Source: Lasiosphaeria ovina
Taxonomy: Eukaryota; Ascomycota; Sordariomycetes; Sordariales; Lasiosphaeriaceae
Assembly: GCA_033439765.1 (NCBI GenBank)
Contig: JAULSN010000003.1
Coordinates: 2,108,001-2,172,000 of the forward strand
DNA length: 64,000 nucleotides
Reading direction: 5' to 3'
Shown here piece after piece: positions 9,974-21,086 of the stretch. Within the stretch, counting starts at the first letter, position 1; the number at the start of each line of letters is the position of its first letter. The notes under the pieces were generated by a model. That model made no database searches, was not told the DNA's origin, and was given only the letters and a program-made list of their open reading frames with translations. A program made the translations under genes and the position numbers.

Positions 9974-12900
9974 ATGACAACAAAAGAGAAGACAGTCGCC
10001 CTCGAGGGCTCGGATGACTGGCAGGCTTGGAACAACACATTCATCAGCAAGGCCGTTGCGGCCGACCTTTGGTCCCTCATCGACCCTACCTCTGAGGACC
10101 GCGGGGACTTCCAACAGAAGCCGAAGAAGCCCTCATTCGCAGTGTTCTCGATAAGCAAGGAAGCGAAGAAGAGGAGGACCCAGGCCGCCGCGAGGGCCGC
10201 CTCGGTGACCCGGGGCAACACGCCGGGTGTTGCTCCGGACCCCGACAACCCGCAACCCGAAATATAGGTCGCTGAACCAACAGCTAACGAAGACCACCTC
10301 CCGGCCATATGCCTAGCGGACCTGTCAGATAAGGACAATAAGGTCTACTCGTAGAGCCTCGCCCTGTATAATATAGATATAAAGGACTATGAGATAGAGC
10401 GTAGGGCACTTGCTACCCTCAAGGACTAGGTGAATGAGACTGTCTCGGCGTACCTATATACAGTTGCGTACGAGCCTATAGAGACGATCACCAGGTGGTA
10501 TACAAATCTATAGGCACAGGCGAGAACCACTTCTTCGAACGATATAGGGAAGGCGAGGACCGCCTATAAGCAAGCAGTTCTCCCTCTCTCGAAGCCCCCG
10601 AAGTCGTAGAAAGTATAGATCAGCCACTGGGAGGAAGCCCTATAGAAGGCCAAGGCCAAGAAGGTCCCTGAGGCGTAGGCACCGGCCACCTGGTATGACG
10701 ATTTCGAGACGGCGATTAGGGAGGTAGGGTAGACTTACTAGTGTGCTACCTACCGCCTAATGAACTAAAAGAATATCGATACGGGGACCCTTGACTACCG
10801 GGACCTGGTGAACGCGTTCAACCAGGAGGTCAGGGTATAGGAGGCAACGAAGAAGCCCTTACGGTTTACGAAAGGGTCCTTCGGCGTAATATACGGTAAC
10901 CAGGATACTAATAGCCCCGAGGAAGGGAAGGCACCGGGCCCGAGAAAGCGGAAATACACCGGAGGCAGCCAGTTAGGGTATAGGGTATACTCGAATCCCC
11001 ATACTTTAGAAGACTATTGGTTCCTTTTCCCTGAGAAGGCCTGGGCAAAATAGAACCCCTCGAAGGAGTGTAGGAACCGGGTAGAGGCGGTTTTATAGGT
11101 AGATGACGCTCTGAGGAAGGAAGTCGAGGCCCTGAGGAAGAAGGTTAAGGGAGACCTGCCTCGGAGAGGAAGCGTAAATAGGCCCCGAGAGCCGAGCAGG
11201 GCCCCGAAGTCCAGAGCCTCGAGCCGGGCACCAGAGCCCGCTACTATAGTAGAGGACGCCCCGGAGGAAGATTGACTAGTACGCTATATAGGTAAGGTCA
11301 ATACCTTATTCGCCGTATAGTACGTAGCCTTCTCGATGAACGAATACCCTCTTAAGTACTCGGCAATACTAGACTCAGGCTCTATAATATACATCTTTAA
11401 CTAAGTCAGCCGCTTCCTCAATATTCGGTACGCCCTCACGGGGGAATTCGTATGGGCTGGGGACTATAAGATCCCTATTACTATATACGGCGAGGTGGAC
11501 CTATAAGTTAGTAATATATTCGGAGGAAAGAAGGTCCTAAGGCTATATAATATGGCCCTATATAAAGGTATCGTATATAACCTAGTATTACTACGGCGCC
11601 TATATAAGAGAGGCATATACTAGGATAATAGCGGGGACCCCACCTACCTACGCCGTATAACGGATTAATCGGTAGTATACGTACTATAGGCCCGGTACGA
11701 CTAATTCGTTATTAAGCATATTCCGGAAGACCTGAGTAGGGCCGCCTTCTTCACGAGAAGGAACCGGTTCAATTCCTATACCAAAAGGAAGCCCCGGAGC
11801 GTGAGCGCCGAAATCTGGTACCTGCGTATGGGCCACCCGGGCCCCGGCGCCCTGGAAAGACTCGTTAATATAGCTTAGGGGGTGCGTATTAAGGGTATTA
11901 AAATAGTCGAGTATAGCGTATACGCGCGGGCCAAAATAAAGCGATAGGTCAAACGAGAGCCAAAAGACAAGCCTTAACGGCCCGGGGACTACTTTACGAT
12001 TGACTTTCATAACTAGGAGCCTGACGATAAGAAGTACGACTCCCTTATACTAGTGACCGACCGCTATATAGGCATAAGCTGGGATTTTTATACCACCGAC
12101 CGGAAGTACGTGACCCTTATTACTATTTTGGAAGCCTTCTTCAAGGAGTTAAGGGTTCAATATAAAGTCGTACCGAAGGTCATCGAGTTAGATAACGAGC
12201 TCAAGTTAGTAGAGTTCACGGACTTCTTTAGGAGGCATGGCCTAGTCTGGAAGCCCTCGGCGCCCCGTATATAGGGACAGAACGGTACCGCCGAGAGGGC
12301 GGGGGCGTTAGTCAAGCAGAAAGCCCTTATACTCGCTTTGGGAGCCGCATTCCCGAATAAATTGTGGCGGGAGATCTCTCGAACGGCTATCTACCTGCTC
12401 AATAGGCAGCCTCGCGCTCAGAATAACTGGAAGACTCCTTATTAGGCCTGGTATTCCTTCTTCAACGGCTATACTCTTCCGTACTTAGGGCACTTGCGGG
12501 TCTTTGGCTGTAAGGCATACGCGATGACCGATAGGGCCCAAAATAAGGAAGAACGCCTCAAGCGTTTTGAGCCTAAGGCGTGGATCGGCTACCTTATCGG
12601 CTATATAGCGACTAATATCTATAGGGTGTGGGTGCCTTTAAAGAATATAGTTATCGTTATCCGGGACGTTATCTTCGACGAGAATACTATATTTGACGGC
12701 AAGCTAGAAACCCTGGCGCAAGACGTCCGGGAAATGGACCCTACAGCCCTCGCGAACTACCTTAAGGCCCTCACGGTTAGGGAACCTGATATTGAGGAAG
12801 TAGTAGCCACCCCCGGGGACCAGGAAGATATTAGGGATATTACTAATATACTAGAGGATGACGACGGCGTTATAAAGGATGAGATCGTGGCGTATAGGGA

Positions 12901-14809
12901 GGTCCCTGAGCCATACGGAAGCCATACGGCAGGAGGGAAGGGCAGCGGGTCGCTCCCTATACCACCATAGTCGCCGCCTATAGCTATGCTAGCCGGGGCG
13001 ATTATATTATACGGGCCGGGGGCCGACCTTGGGAAAACCCGGGCAGCCAAGCTCAGTATTCAGGAGCATTGGAATGGGTCTTTCCATACAGGCACATTGT
13101 CTTCTAGGGTAGGGACCCTAGGAAGGAAGACCCTCACGAGGGCATAGGTCGAACGGTTACTAAAGACCCCGTTGTCTATACACCGCCGGGACCTCCCGGA
13201 CCTACCGGGTCACTACGGGGACTTAAAGGACCACCCTATAGGGAACCTCTTCGAGGACGTAGAGAGGGCACATCTATAGAGTTATATAGAAATACGTTCG
13301 TGGGTAGAGGTCCTATAACGAGGCCTGAAAGGTATTAAGGTCCTAGACTATAGGTAGGTATACGTCTATAAGTTCGATAAATACGGAAGGTTTGTTAAAT
13401 ATAAGGCCCGATTAGTTATCCGGGGAGATTAATAGCCGAAGAACCTCTCGGAAAGCAATTACGCTATAACCCTAGCCGGCCGGTCCTTCCGCACGATTAT
13501 AGCGATAGCTATACGCTTCGACCTTGAGCTCCTATAGTATAACGCCGTTAATACCTTCGTAAATGCCTCCCTGGACGAGGAGGTTTATATACGTATACCA
13601 CCGGGGTATAAGAAGCCGGGCACCGTTTTGAGGCTTAATAAGGCTCTATATAGACTTAGGAGATCACTACTTCTTTAGTAGAGGGCACTCTCCAGGGCAC
13701 TCAAGACCCTAGGCTATAGCCCCGTCCCTTACGAACCGTGTGCCTTCACTAACAACGGCGTAATCATTTTCTTCTATATGGATAATATCGTCCTCGCCTT
13801 CAAGGAGTAATAGAGGAAGGAAGCTCTCGAAGTCATCGAGAAGCTCAAGGCCCGCTTCTAGCTTACGGGTGGGGATGATTTATAGTAGTTCCTAGGTATT
13901 GAGATCCTCCGTAATAGGGCTAAGCGGCGCCTATAGTTATTATAGTCTTTATATATTACCAAAATAGGTGCCCTTGCCGATATATCACCTACACCGCCCA
14001 CTAGCACGCCTATAGCGAGGGAGGAGCTATTGCCCTATAAAGCTCTCGCGAAGAAGGCCGACATCCTACGGTATATGCGGAAGGTCGGCTCTATTATATA
14101 TACCGCCGTCATCACTCGCCCGGACGTGGCTTTCGCCGTCTCCCGGCTCTCTCGCTTCACGACCAACCCCGGCCCGGAGTACCATAAGGCGGCTGACCGG
14201 GTCCTCGGCTACCTACTTCGTACCAGTCATCTAGCCCTACAGTTCGGAGGCGACGATGACTTTAGGGTAGCTAGTAACGCTTCCTTCGGGGACAACTCGG
14301 TAGACCGGAAGAGCTCATAAGCCTACGCCATAAAGCTTTTTAGGGGCATGATCGGCTGGAGGGCGAATAAATAGGCCACCGTGACGACTTTAACCACCGA
14401 GGCGGAGTTGCTTACTCTCTCGCAGGCCACAAAGGAAGCCCTGTATATTAGCAGGCTGCTAAAGGAGCTGCACGTCAACCTTGAGGACCACCGCATCACC
14501 GTCGAATATGACAACCGTATGACTATTCGGTTATTAATAGAAGAGATCTCCCAGTTAAAGACGAACCTTCGGCATATTAATATTCACAACCACTGGCTGC
14601 GGTAGGAATATAGGCTTGGGCATATGAAGGCAGTGTATACGAAGAGCGTAGAAATGATCGCTAACGGCCTGACGAAGGCACTACAAAACAACGCCTTTAC
14701 GGAGTTCGTGCATTAGATGAACCTGCAGGACGTATCACGGCAGTTGGTGGCTAGAAGGCAAGAGGAAGGAACCCCGGTTGGGCATTTGGATTTGCCTGGG
14801 GAGTTGTGA
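9974..14809 (+). pseudogene. Copia gag-pol, one frame with ~50 nonsense codons
   Basis: From ATG 9974 to TGA 14807-14809 the frame keeps phase for 1611 codons with no net indel, but by hand count holds about 49 stops, mostly TAG, about ten TAA and one TGA. Recognisable parts: gag (WQAWNNTFISKAVAADLWSL), protease (LLDSGSIIYIFN), integrase (MGHPGPGAL, with the zinc Cys pair read as Tyr in EYSVYARAK), reverse transcriptase (KARLVIRGD, then IIFFYMDNIVLAF where YVDD is expected) and RNase H (SFGDNSVDRKSS, TTEAELLTLSQATKEA). Stops fall at conserved Gln or Trp sites, for example RGD followed by TAA TAG where GlnGln is usual. The first 97 codons and the last about 30 are free of damage. Confidence 0.92.
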
Positions 14810-14877
14810 ATGCCCTCAGGGCACGGAAAGGAAGGAAGGATTTTGTGTGTTTACTTTTACATGCGGTTACTTTAGGC

Positions 14878-14903
14878 AGTTGAAGCCGGGAATAGCTTCA
14901 ACT
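14878..14903 (+). other. 9-bp perfect hairpin before the polypurine tract
   Basis: AGTTGAAGC (14878-14886) and GCTTCAACT (14895-14903) are exact inverted copies separated by 8 nt. It lies between the gag-pol stop and the polypurine tract, in the part of the element without RIP damage. A role in RNA packaging or plus-strand priming is possible but only inferred. Confidence 0.7.
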
Positions 14904-14912
14904 GAGGGGGTG
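14904..14912 (+). other. polypurine tract
   Basis: GAGGGGGTG lies directly against the start of the right LTR, where plus-strand priming occurs in LTR elements. Confidence 0.7.
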
Positions 14913-15129
14913 TGTTAGAAAGGCCATACTGGATTTGGCATGGTCTTGAGGGTCCGGGCAGGGGCCGGGCAGGGTGCGCACAGGGCACCTAATTAGACCG
15001 CCTTTTCCACAGGCTCTACACTGGTCCCCGGCCTGCAGGGCGAAGAGCTTTTCTTCCTTCTACACAACGGAATACACACACTTGGAATACCCTCTTTTTG
15101 ACTGCTTTTGCATGCTTTGGCTTCTGAAA
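14913..15129 (+). repeat. 3' LTR (217 bp)
   Basis: Same sequence as 9656-9872 along its full length as read by eye, which points to a very recent insertion or to recent homogenisation. Followed by the right copy of the ATTGT target duplication. Confidence 0.92.
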
Positions 15130-15134
15130 ATTGT
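15130..15134. repeat. target site duplication, right copy (ATTGT)
   Basis: Matches 9651-9655. Removing the element and one copy of ATTGT leaves a minus-strand open frame running in phase across the junction (HEDN|AVPVCPRC), so the element may have entered a small minus-strand coding region. That host frame is not recognised. Confidence 0.9.
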
Positions 15135-15599
15135 CTTCATGACCTGGATTTCGCGGTGAGCTTCGTCTGAACCGCCTGCGATGGATCGGAACGTACCGGT
15201 TGTGCCAGTTGGGCCGCGTCAAGTATATGGTTGTGGTTGATGGATTTGGTTGATCTGGTGGATTTGGGTGAGGACTGGAAGGTGTGTGCAAAACCCGTTC
15301 GTCAATTGCAGCATTCTTGTTCTATTTGTACTCGTGCCGGCCGATTGAGTTTGACAGCACAGCAACGGCGTGAGTCTTCTCGGTGTACGTGTATCGGGTA
15401 GCAAATCCATGGTTGTGCCGAACCTTGACGGCCCCGGGCCGTTCAAAGTTCGGGTGCGTGGAGTGGAGCGGCCGGCATGTAATGCGCCAGTTGTAGTCAG
15501 CCGGATCCGAGAACCTTTCGTGTTGGACTTGTGCTTCGTGCTTCCGCCGGGTATTTGCTTTTTTTCGTTACCATCTTTAATCTATATATCGCATGAGCC

Positions 15600-15860
15600 C
15601 GGTAGCATGGTTGCAAAATCTGCGCGAAGCTTGGCCAGTCTCTCCTGGCCCGCTCCTTATCTTGAACAACCACATCGTGGCAATACTTCTCAAAAGCGGA
15701 TTTACGGTCTTTGGGGTCTTTGATACCCCGAAACTAGGGGTCTTTGGCCATAGCCCGGACTGCCTGATCAAAGGTCCAGTCAGGTTGGACGACGATGCCG
15801 CCGACGCACGAGAAGATGTTGCGGACAAAGTTGTTGACGGTGACACCGCCGCTGCTGCTG
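15600..15860 (-). pseudogene. FF-domain protein fragment (Prp40/TCERG1/URN1-like)
   Basis: Reading the minus strand gives WTFDQAVRAMAKDP, a TAG at 15734-15736, FRGIKDPKDRKSAFEKYCHD, VVVQDKERARR, and after a one-base slip ERLAKLRADFATML. This block closely resembles FF domains of pre-mRNA-processing proteins as I remember them (DP-x-K-D-R-K-x-A-F-E-K-Y). Start and end of the parent gene are absent, and a frameshift and a nonsense codon are present, so it is a remnant. The right edge meets the dispersed repeat at 15872. Confidence 0.6.
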
Positions 15861-15871
15861 CGCTGGGTCAA

Positions 15872-15939
15872 CATACCGTCCTTCGAGCTCGGAAGACTTC
15901 GAGCTATGCCGTGGTCGTCCTCTTCTTCTCCGACCGGTC
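15872..15939 (+). repeat. dispersed repeat S1, copy A (68 bp)
   Basis: Recurs with the same length at 24468-24535, differing at a few sites, mostly transitions. Both copies lie to the left of repeat S2 in the same orientation. Confidence 0.75.
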
Positions 15940-17949
15940 CATGCCGAAACAAACAAGGGAAGATGGTTGGCAGTTTCTGTCATATAAGAAGATCAGTGAT
16001 ACCGAGAAGTTCTCGGGATCGGCCCCGATCCCAATCTTGTTGATTCTCTACATTCGGTACGTTCCGGGTCACGTCGGGGTGCCGACACCTTCAAGATTGC
16101 CAGGACGATGGCAATTCCAATTTCAATGACGGCATACGCGCCCAGCACCACGCGGGGTAGCGAACGTTCCAAGTCGTGTCGGGGTGCCCGAAAACTCGAG
16201 ACCCAAAAGTCTTCACAAGCTTTCTGTGGTCAGGATTCTCCTCCGGGTTCATCTTTTCCATGAAATCAAAGACGTCTTTCGTGCCGAACCTTTCGGCGAC
16301 TTTGACAACCTCGGGCGTGGAGTTTGGGATCTGCTTCAATGCGCTGTCCCGATCGTTGCGCATGTTTGTACGTGAGTTCCTGAAGGGAGGAGACGCTTCG
16401 CAGCATCCCTGCTATCCAGGTGTAGACGCTTTGCGTCTACAACCTGGTAGAGCTCGGGTTACTTCTGGCCGCACCAGGTGTTTGCCTGCTGGGTGCTCAG
16501 CGCTTTGATCCAGATATGGGGGAAAATGGACGGCGAAATGGGATTCCGCAAGGCCTTGATGTACCCTTCGATGATTGGGTTCAGCTCCGGGAGCTGGTTC
16601 TTGGGAGCCCGAAGTGCTGCTGCCTGTGCTGCGACGAGGGGATCTGCGTATGTCACGGGGACGTGCCACTAGAACTGGTCACTCGAGTTGGGGAGACCAC
16701 CAAGACGAAGTGGTGGCCGGAGGGGGCGGCGGGAGAGGCAGACGACGGTGGCGATGTGCCAGAGGCCCCGAAAAGCGGCCTTTACAGAAGCTCCGGAGAG
16801 CTTGATGAATGGAACTGGGAGATTCGCCGCCGCTGAGTAGATTGCGTTGTCGATCTCTGTTCCCAAAACGTGGAGCATTCCCCGAAAGGCCCTAGCACTC
16901 GGAATTGCCATGTTATAGAACGTGGCCTGCGGTTGCGAGGCTTCTCTGACTGAGCCTCTCCAGGCTCGCTTTGACAACAATCTTGTCGGCGGCTACATTT
17001 CCAGGCACCCCGAAGTGACCCAGAACGTTCCGAATGGAAACGAACAGCACCTCCACACCACCCTCTTTTTTTAAAAAAAAAAAACTGCTGGGCGAGACCG
17101 GGGCCCCGTGGGTGTCAATGCCTCGGTCATAATCCAACCAATTTCTTTGAGATTGTGGACTGGTGGCGGCACTTCATCTACGCATGCTAGACCTTCTCCA
17201 CAAAACCGCGGCTAAGAGCTTCGAGCTTTTCCTTGACAAAAGTCCTTGCCCTTAGCCCCCAAGGATGAAGGGGAGCCTTCATAGCCCGAGCTCATCGACA
17301 GAACCTCAGCGGGTTCTTGTTCCAAAAAACAAGCCACGGCCGTGAACGGCGACCAAAATCAAGGCGGCCGACTTTGGGCGAACAATCGTTTCCATGGAAG
17401 TCACCGCCGCCGCAATGGCACCGGAGGCGGACTGGCCCACCCCCTCCCGCCACATGGTGACGGGAGAGGTGAGAACCCCCAGCACAGAGGGTGTCGAGAA
17501 ATTCGGCAAAGATTTGGGGTGTCGCCTTCCTTCCAGCTGTCTTGTGGGCATGGATGTCGTCAAAGCTTTCAATACCATATGGTGAGACTCGAGGCCGCGT
17601 GATCTCTGGGGGATTAAGCGAGATCAGGATGTCGAAACTAGCGGTAATTTTTTCGTGAATTGCCTACACAGCGCCCAGGGAGGCGAACTGCTCGCCATTA
17701 GCCAGACGCTTGACTTGGCGTTCAAGTAAATCGAGCACCCTGCGATGGCGATCGATCTGCGGAAGCCACGGCCAAGGCGGCGATTGCAAGACTCGTCACA
17801 GTCCAGACCTTGGTTTGCTCATCATTTAGGTTGAGGCTCTTGACGGTATCCTTCTTGGGGTCCGTCGCTGCCAGTTCATGAACTGCCAGGGCGTGGGCTT
17901 GGCAGGCGTGATCTCTATACTATCATCGTTGACAGCAGCTGCGGCGATT
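15940..17949. other. degenerate coding-like region between S1 and S2
   Basis: GC-rich with many overlapping medium-length frames. On the minus strand there are protein-like pieces in changing frames: PELNPIIEGYIKALRNP (16459-16656), EIDNAIYSAAANLPVPF (16669-16980) and KDVFDFMEKMNPEENPDH (16091-16363). They look like a gene worn by frameshifts, but I cannot name a family. A T7A13 tract sits near 17065-17085. Confidence 0.4.
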
Positions 17950-18030
17950 CCAGGATTCAACTCGTATGTCACCAAGTCCCGAGATCCCAGAACTCAGGAG
18001 AGCTCATTTGTGCACGATGAGGTCTGCCTT
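17950..18030 (+). repeat. dispersed repeat S2, copy A (81 bp)
   Basis: Recurs at 24698-24778 with the same length and only scattered differences. S1 and S2 are 2.0 kb apart here but only about 160 bp apart at 24.5 kb. Confidence 0.75.
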
Positions 18031-18149
18031 GAAGCGGCGTGGATGGTAATTAGAGGCACGTCGATTCTGAAGCTCAATGTTGGAGAGACGAGAACGCGAC
18101 GATCCTGAAGCGGGCCGTCCGCGGGAGGAAGATTGAAAGTCGAAATGAT

Positions 18150-18550
18150 GGCAGAGGCGGAGCGAGGTCCTCATCCGAGTCGAAGTAGAGCTCTTCCACA
18201 ATAAAGCAGAGCAGCGCACGAGTCTCCTGCATTCCGGCATGTTAGCAAACCAACTGTCAAACGCAGCAGAGAGAGGATGGAATGATGCGTACGCCTTGGA
18301 GATGTTATTCAGCGCGGCCAGACGCTCACGGCGGACAAACTTATCCATGAGATATGCCCCCATGTTTGGGTGTCGTTATAAAGTCGGAAAAATCGATGGT
18401 AGTTTCCAAGGGCAAGCGACGAGCGCACATCGAGGGCGATTGCTCTCTCCCTCTCCTCTGCAGGGGTTAGATCCGCTAGCGCGTCGTTCAACGCGCTCCG
18501 GTTGGCTGTGTGGATGAAGTACAGAATCTGACAAAGGAGCTGATCGCGGC
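18150..18550 (-). pseudogene. SAC3/GANP-domain fragment (THP3/LENG8-like)
   Basis: The minus strand reads LLCQILYFIHTANRSALNDA, then LDVRSSLALGNYHRFFRLYN. After a one-base loss near 18363-18368 it continues MGAYLMDKFVRRERLAALN and ISKAY, and after another frame change EELYFDSDED. The ALGNYHRFFRLY and Y-L-M-D-K-F-x-x-R-E-R blocks are hallmarks of the THP3/LENG8 branch of SAC3 domain proteins, which act in mRNA processing and export. Only about 130 residues of a much longer family are present and the frame is broken, so this is a copied fragment and not the working gene. Confidence 0.72.
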
Positions 18551-19312
18551 TGGGTGAGCATGATGATGGAAGGAAATCTATTGGGGAAAAAAGCAGGGCC
18601 ACCAAGATTCAGAACCTGAAAGTCTCCCAGTGGAGCCTGCAAGGCGGGTGAGATATGTACCCCTGGCTTTAACGGCTTTGGCAGTAGCAAGCTGAAATTC
18701 AGCACAGTATCCAGCTGTTAAAGTGGGTCAACTGGCTTCTGAAATACTGAAACTGTCCTGCGGCACACGTATCTCGTACATGTTATGGAATCTGGTTGCT
18801 TGTTTTTCACAAAGAGACGTGCTCTAGGGATTCAGAAAGTCCTTTCTTCATCCAGAACTAGGCCAAAGGCAGTAATCACGGTATCACCTCCATTTCTACT
18901 CGTGGAATTCTCAAAGCCAGTCCAGCAGGGGATGGCGAGTACCTCGTCAAAGCTTCGTTGTCTCTCATATTACAGTCTTTCGTTTGGTACCGTATTTCAA
19001 AGTTGAAAGGAGAAAGGCTAACGGAGGAAGGCTGCACTAAGTCGAATTAGGAATTATTGCGGGCACCTACCTAGACGAGGTAGGCAGATTGCGGTTCAGG
19101 GCAGATGCTCCAGTCCCATAGGCTATAGCTGCCCCATGGATGGCAGGCCTCGAAGACGGGAGTGAGCAACTGCGATACCAACGCTCGGCACTAGCATCTG
19201 TGCCTCCAAAATTCTAGGGGCTCGTCTTGCCTGTAGACTCCATGTCGAGGACTGGCTTCCATTTTCGAACCTGTGCTACACCGCGGTCCTTCCCAAGCCC
19301 GCACGCGAAGGA
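18551..19312. other. no gene recognised
   Basis: Short open frames only. Probably 3' flank of the P450 gene and the end of the degenerate block. Confidence 0.5.
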
Positions 19313-20988
19313 TCAAACAGCAACACCGAGCCTCCTCTTCGTTATGGTGACATTCATGTGCTCGTGCACCGTGAAGCCGTGGTTTATCCACTCGAACGGC
19401 TTGATGGGGTCTGTCATGGTAAAGTCGTACCGCAGGAACAGCTGAACACCCGCAGAGTCTTGTCAGTATTCCGTCTTTGTGTCCACTCTCGATGGACCAG
19501 AGGTATGCTTCTACGCATCACTTACCTCGAACAGGACCTTTCCCAGTTCCATGTACGCCATGCGTCTACCGAGACACTCCCACCGCGTGCCCGCCGCAAA
19601 CGCCAGGCCCTGGACGGCTTCCATCTCCTTCAGCCTCGCCGGCTCTGCGTCCAGCCAGCGCTGCGGCTCGAACCGATCCGCGTCGTCGCCGAACAGCGCC
19701 CGATTCCGCATGATGCCAAACGGTGCCCACGCCACGTTGGTCCCGGCCGGCACTTTGACACCGCAGATAACGTCGTCGTTGCTCGAGATCTTAGGCATCA
19801 GCCCCGTGATGGGCGGCCAGATGCGGAGGACCTCCTTGATAACTGCCTGGAGATACAGGAGCCGCTTGGCTTCGCTGTCGGCGATGACGGGGCGGGCGAC
19901 GGTGAGAGACGCGGCGTCGACCTCGCCCTGGAGCCTGCGGCAGACAGAAGCGTTTGTGGCGATGTAAAAGACTGCGCAGCGCAGCGCCGTGGCCGTAGTG
20001 TCGGTGCCGCCGATCATCATGACGAGGCCCTCGGCCTCGACCTGGGCGCGCGACAGCTTGGACTCGACAAAGCGCTGCAGCACGTCGGTGCCTTGCACCT
20101 TGGTCTCGCCGTACCGCTCGTCGACGTGCGCCTTGATCAGCCCCAGCAGCCGCCCGAGGCCCTGGCTCTCGGTCGGCTTGGGCAGCAGAGCCATGATTGG
20201 GGGCGTTTTGAGCAGAGCCAGCAGCGGTGGGAACAGCGCCAGGAGCTGCACGGGCAGCATCATGGCCTCGAGGGCGGCCATGCCGCCGAAGATGTCTCTG
20301 TCGGCCTCGATGTATCCAAACGACTGCCCGAAGCCCACGGCCGCCGTCGCGTCCTGCGTGAAGTGCAGAAACGTCTTGCCCATGTCCATCGGCCGCACCC
20401 CCACGACCGAGTCCGAAACGTACTTGCGCTCGATGACGCCGAGCATCTTCACAACCTGCTCATCAACAGGTTTCTCCTGGTTGTTCAGCACGCCGTTATA
20501 CCCCGACAGCAGCTGCGAGCGGATGAAGTGGTGCGCCTTGTTCTCGTTGGCCGTCAGCACGCTGTCCTGGCTCGGGTCAAACCTGAACCCTTTATACCAC
20601 GGCGACCTCTGGTAGCCCGAATGCACGCTCCAGATGCGCCTGATCTCGGCTGGGTCGTTGCAGATGACCCAGTTGGGTCCGATTCTTGTGACAGGACCTA
20701 ACAGCGTGCCCCAGTCAGACCGCCAGGTTAGCAAAGCCCCTTCCCCAAGTCGAGTGCCCTTGATCAACAATTGCAGCTCGGCTTACCGTATTGCTCGCAG
20801 ATAGCCTTCATCCTGATGCACATGCGGCCGCTTATCTGATGCCGGAAAATCCACAGGATACTCCATGCCGCTATCGGCGGCCCAGGAATGTGGCAGAGCC
20901 GGTACCAGGTGCGGACGCGCGAGACGATGACCCACGAAACGAAAGCCGCAGCGGCAGCAAGAACCGCCGTGTTGTTCAACAGCGCCAT
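19313..20988 (-). CDS. cytochrome P450 monooxygenase
   Basis: Three exons (20787-20988, 19526-20697, 19313-19441), introns 20698-20786 and 19442-19525, give 500 residues, normal for a microsomal fungal P450. The N-terminus is a membrane anchor (NNTAVLAAAAAFVSWVIV) followed by the hinge HIPGPPIAAW. Conserved parts are EQYGPVTRIGPN, the I-helix MIGGTDTTATA, the K-helix ExxR in IKEVLRIWPP, the FEPQRW segment, and the heme loop FAAGTRWECLG with Cys442. It should use O2 and NADPH-P450 reductase at the ER. It resembles the pisatin demethylase-like group, but the substrate cannot be told. Oddity: the heme loop has one residue more than the usual FxxGxRxCxG. No clear secondary-metabolite neighbours lie in the window. 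Confidence 0.9.
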
Positions 20989-21086
20989 GGCCGATTTTTA
21001 CCGCTGAAGGAAGATGAACTCAAGCGACTCTCTGGAGGGAAACAACAGTCACAACACAAGTCCTTGTCCCCGAGATCATATATAAT

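Larger units (their letters stand above)
9656..15129 (+). mobile_element. full-length Ty1/Copia LTR retrotransposon
   Basis: The element is 5474 bp. It has 217-bp LTRs that look identical base for base, a perfect 5-bp target duplication, a primer-binding site directly after the left LTR, a purine tract directly before the right LTR, and one gag-pol frame ordered gag, protease, integrase, reverse transcriptase, RNase H, which defines Ty1/Copia. Structurally it looks newly inserted, but the interior (about 10265-14716) is full of stops and TpA-rich, typical of RIP, while both ends are clean. It cannot make its own proteins. Any movement of this copy would need enzymes from another element. Confidence 0.93.

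Noticed and set aside
9974..14809. Idea that TAG is read as sense, or edited A-to-I to TGG, in the Copia frame
   Set aside because: Stops fall at Gln as well as Trp positions and include TAA and TGA, and missense swaps such as YVDD to YMDN accompany them. CpA-to-TpA mutation explains all of these; editing could rescue only the Trp sites.
19358..20701. 447-codon plus-strand frame over the P450
   Set aside because: Shadow of the minus-strand P450, which has every signature motif and correct splice phases.
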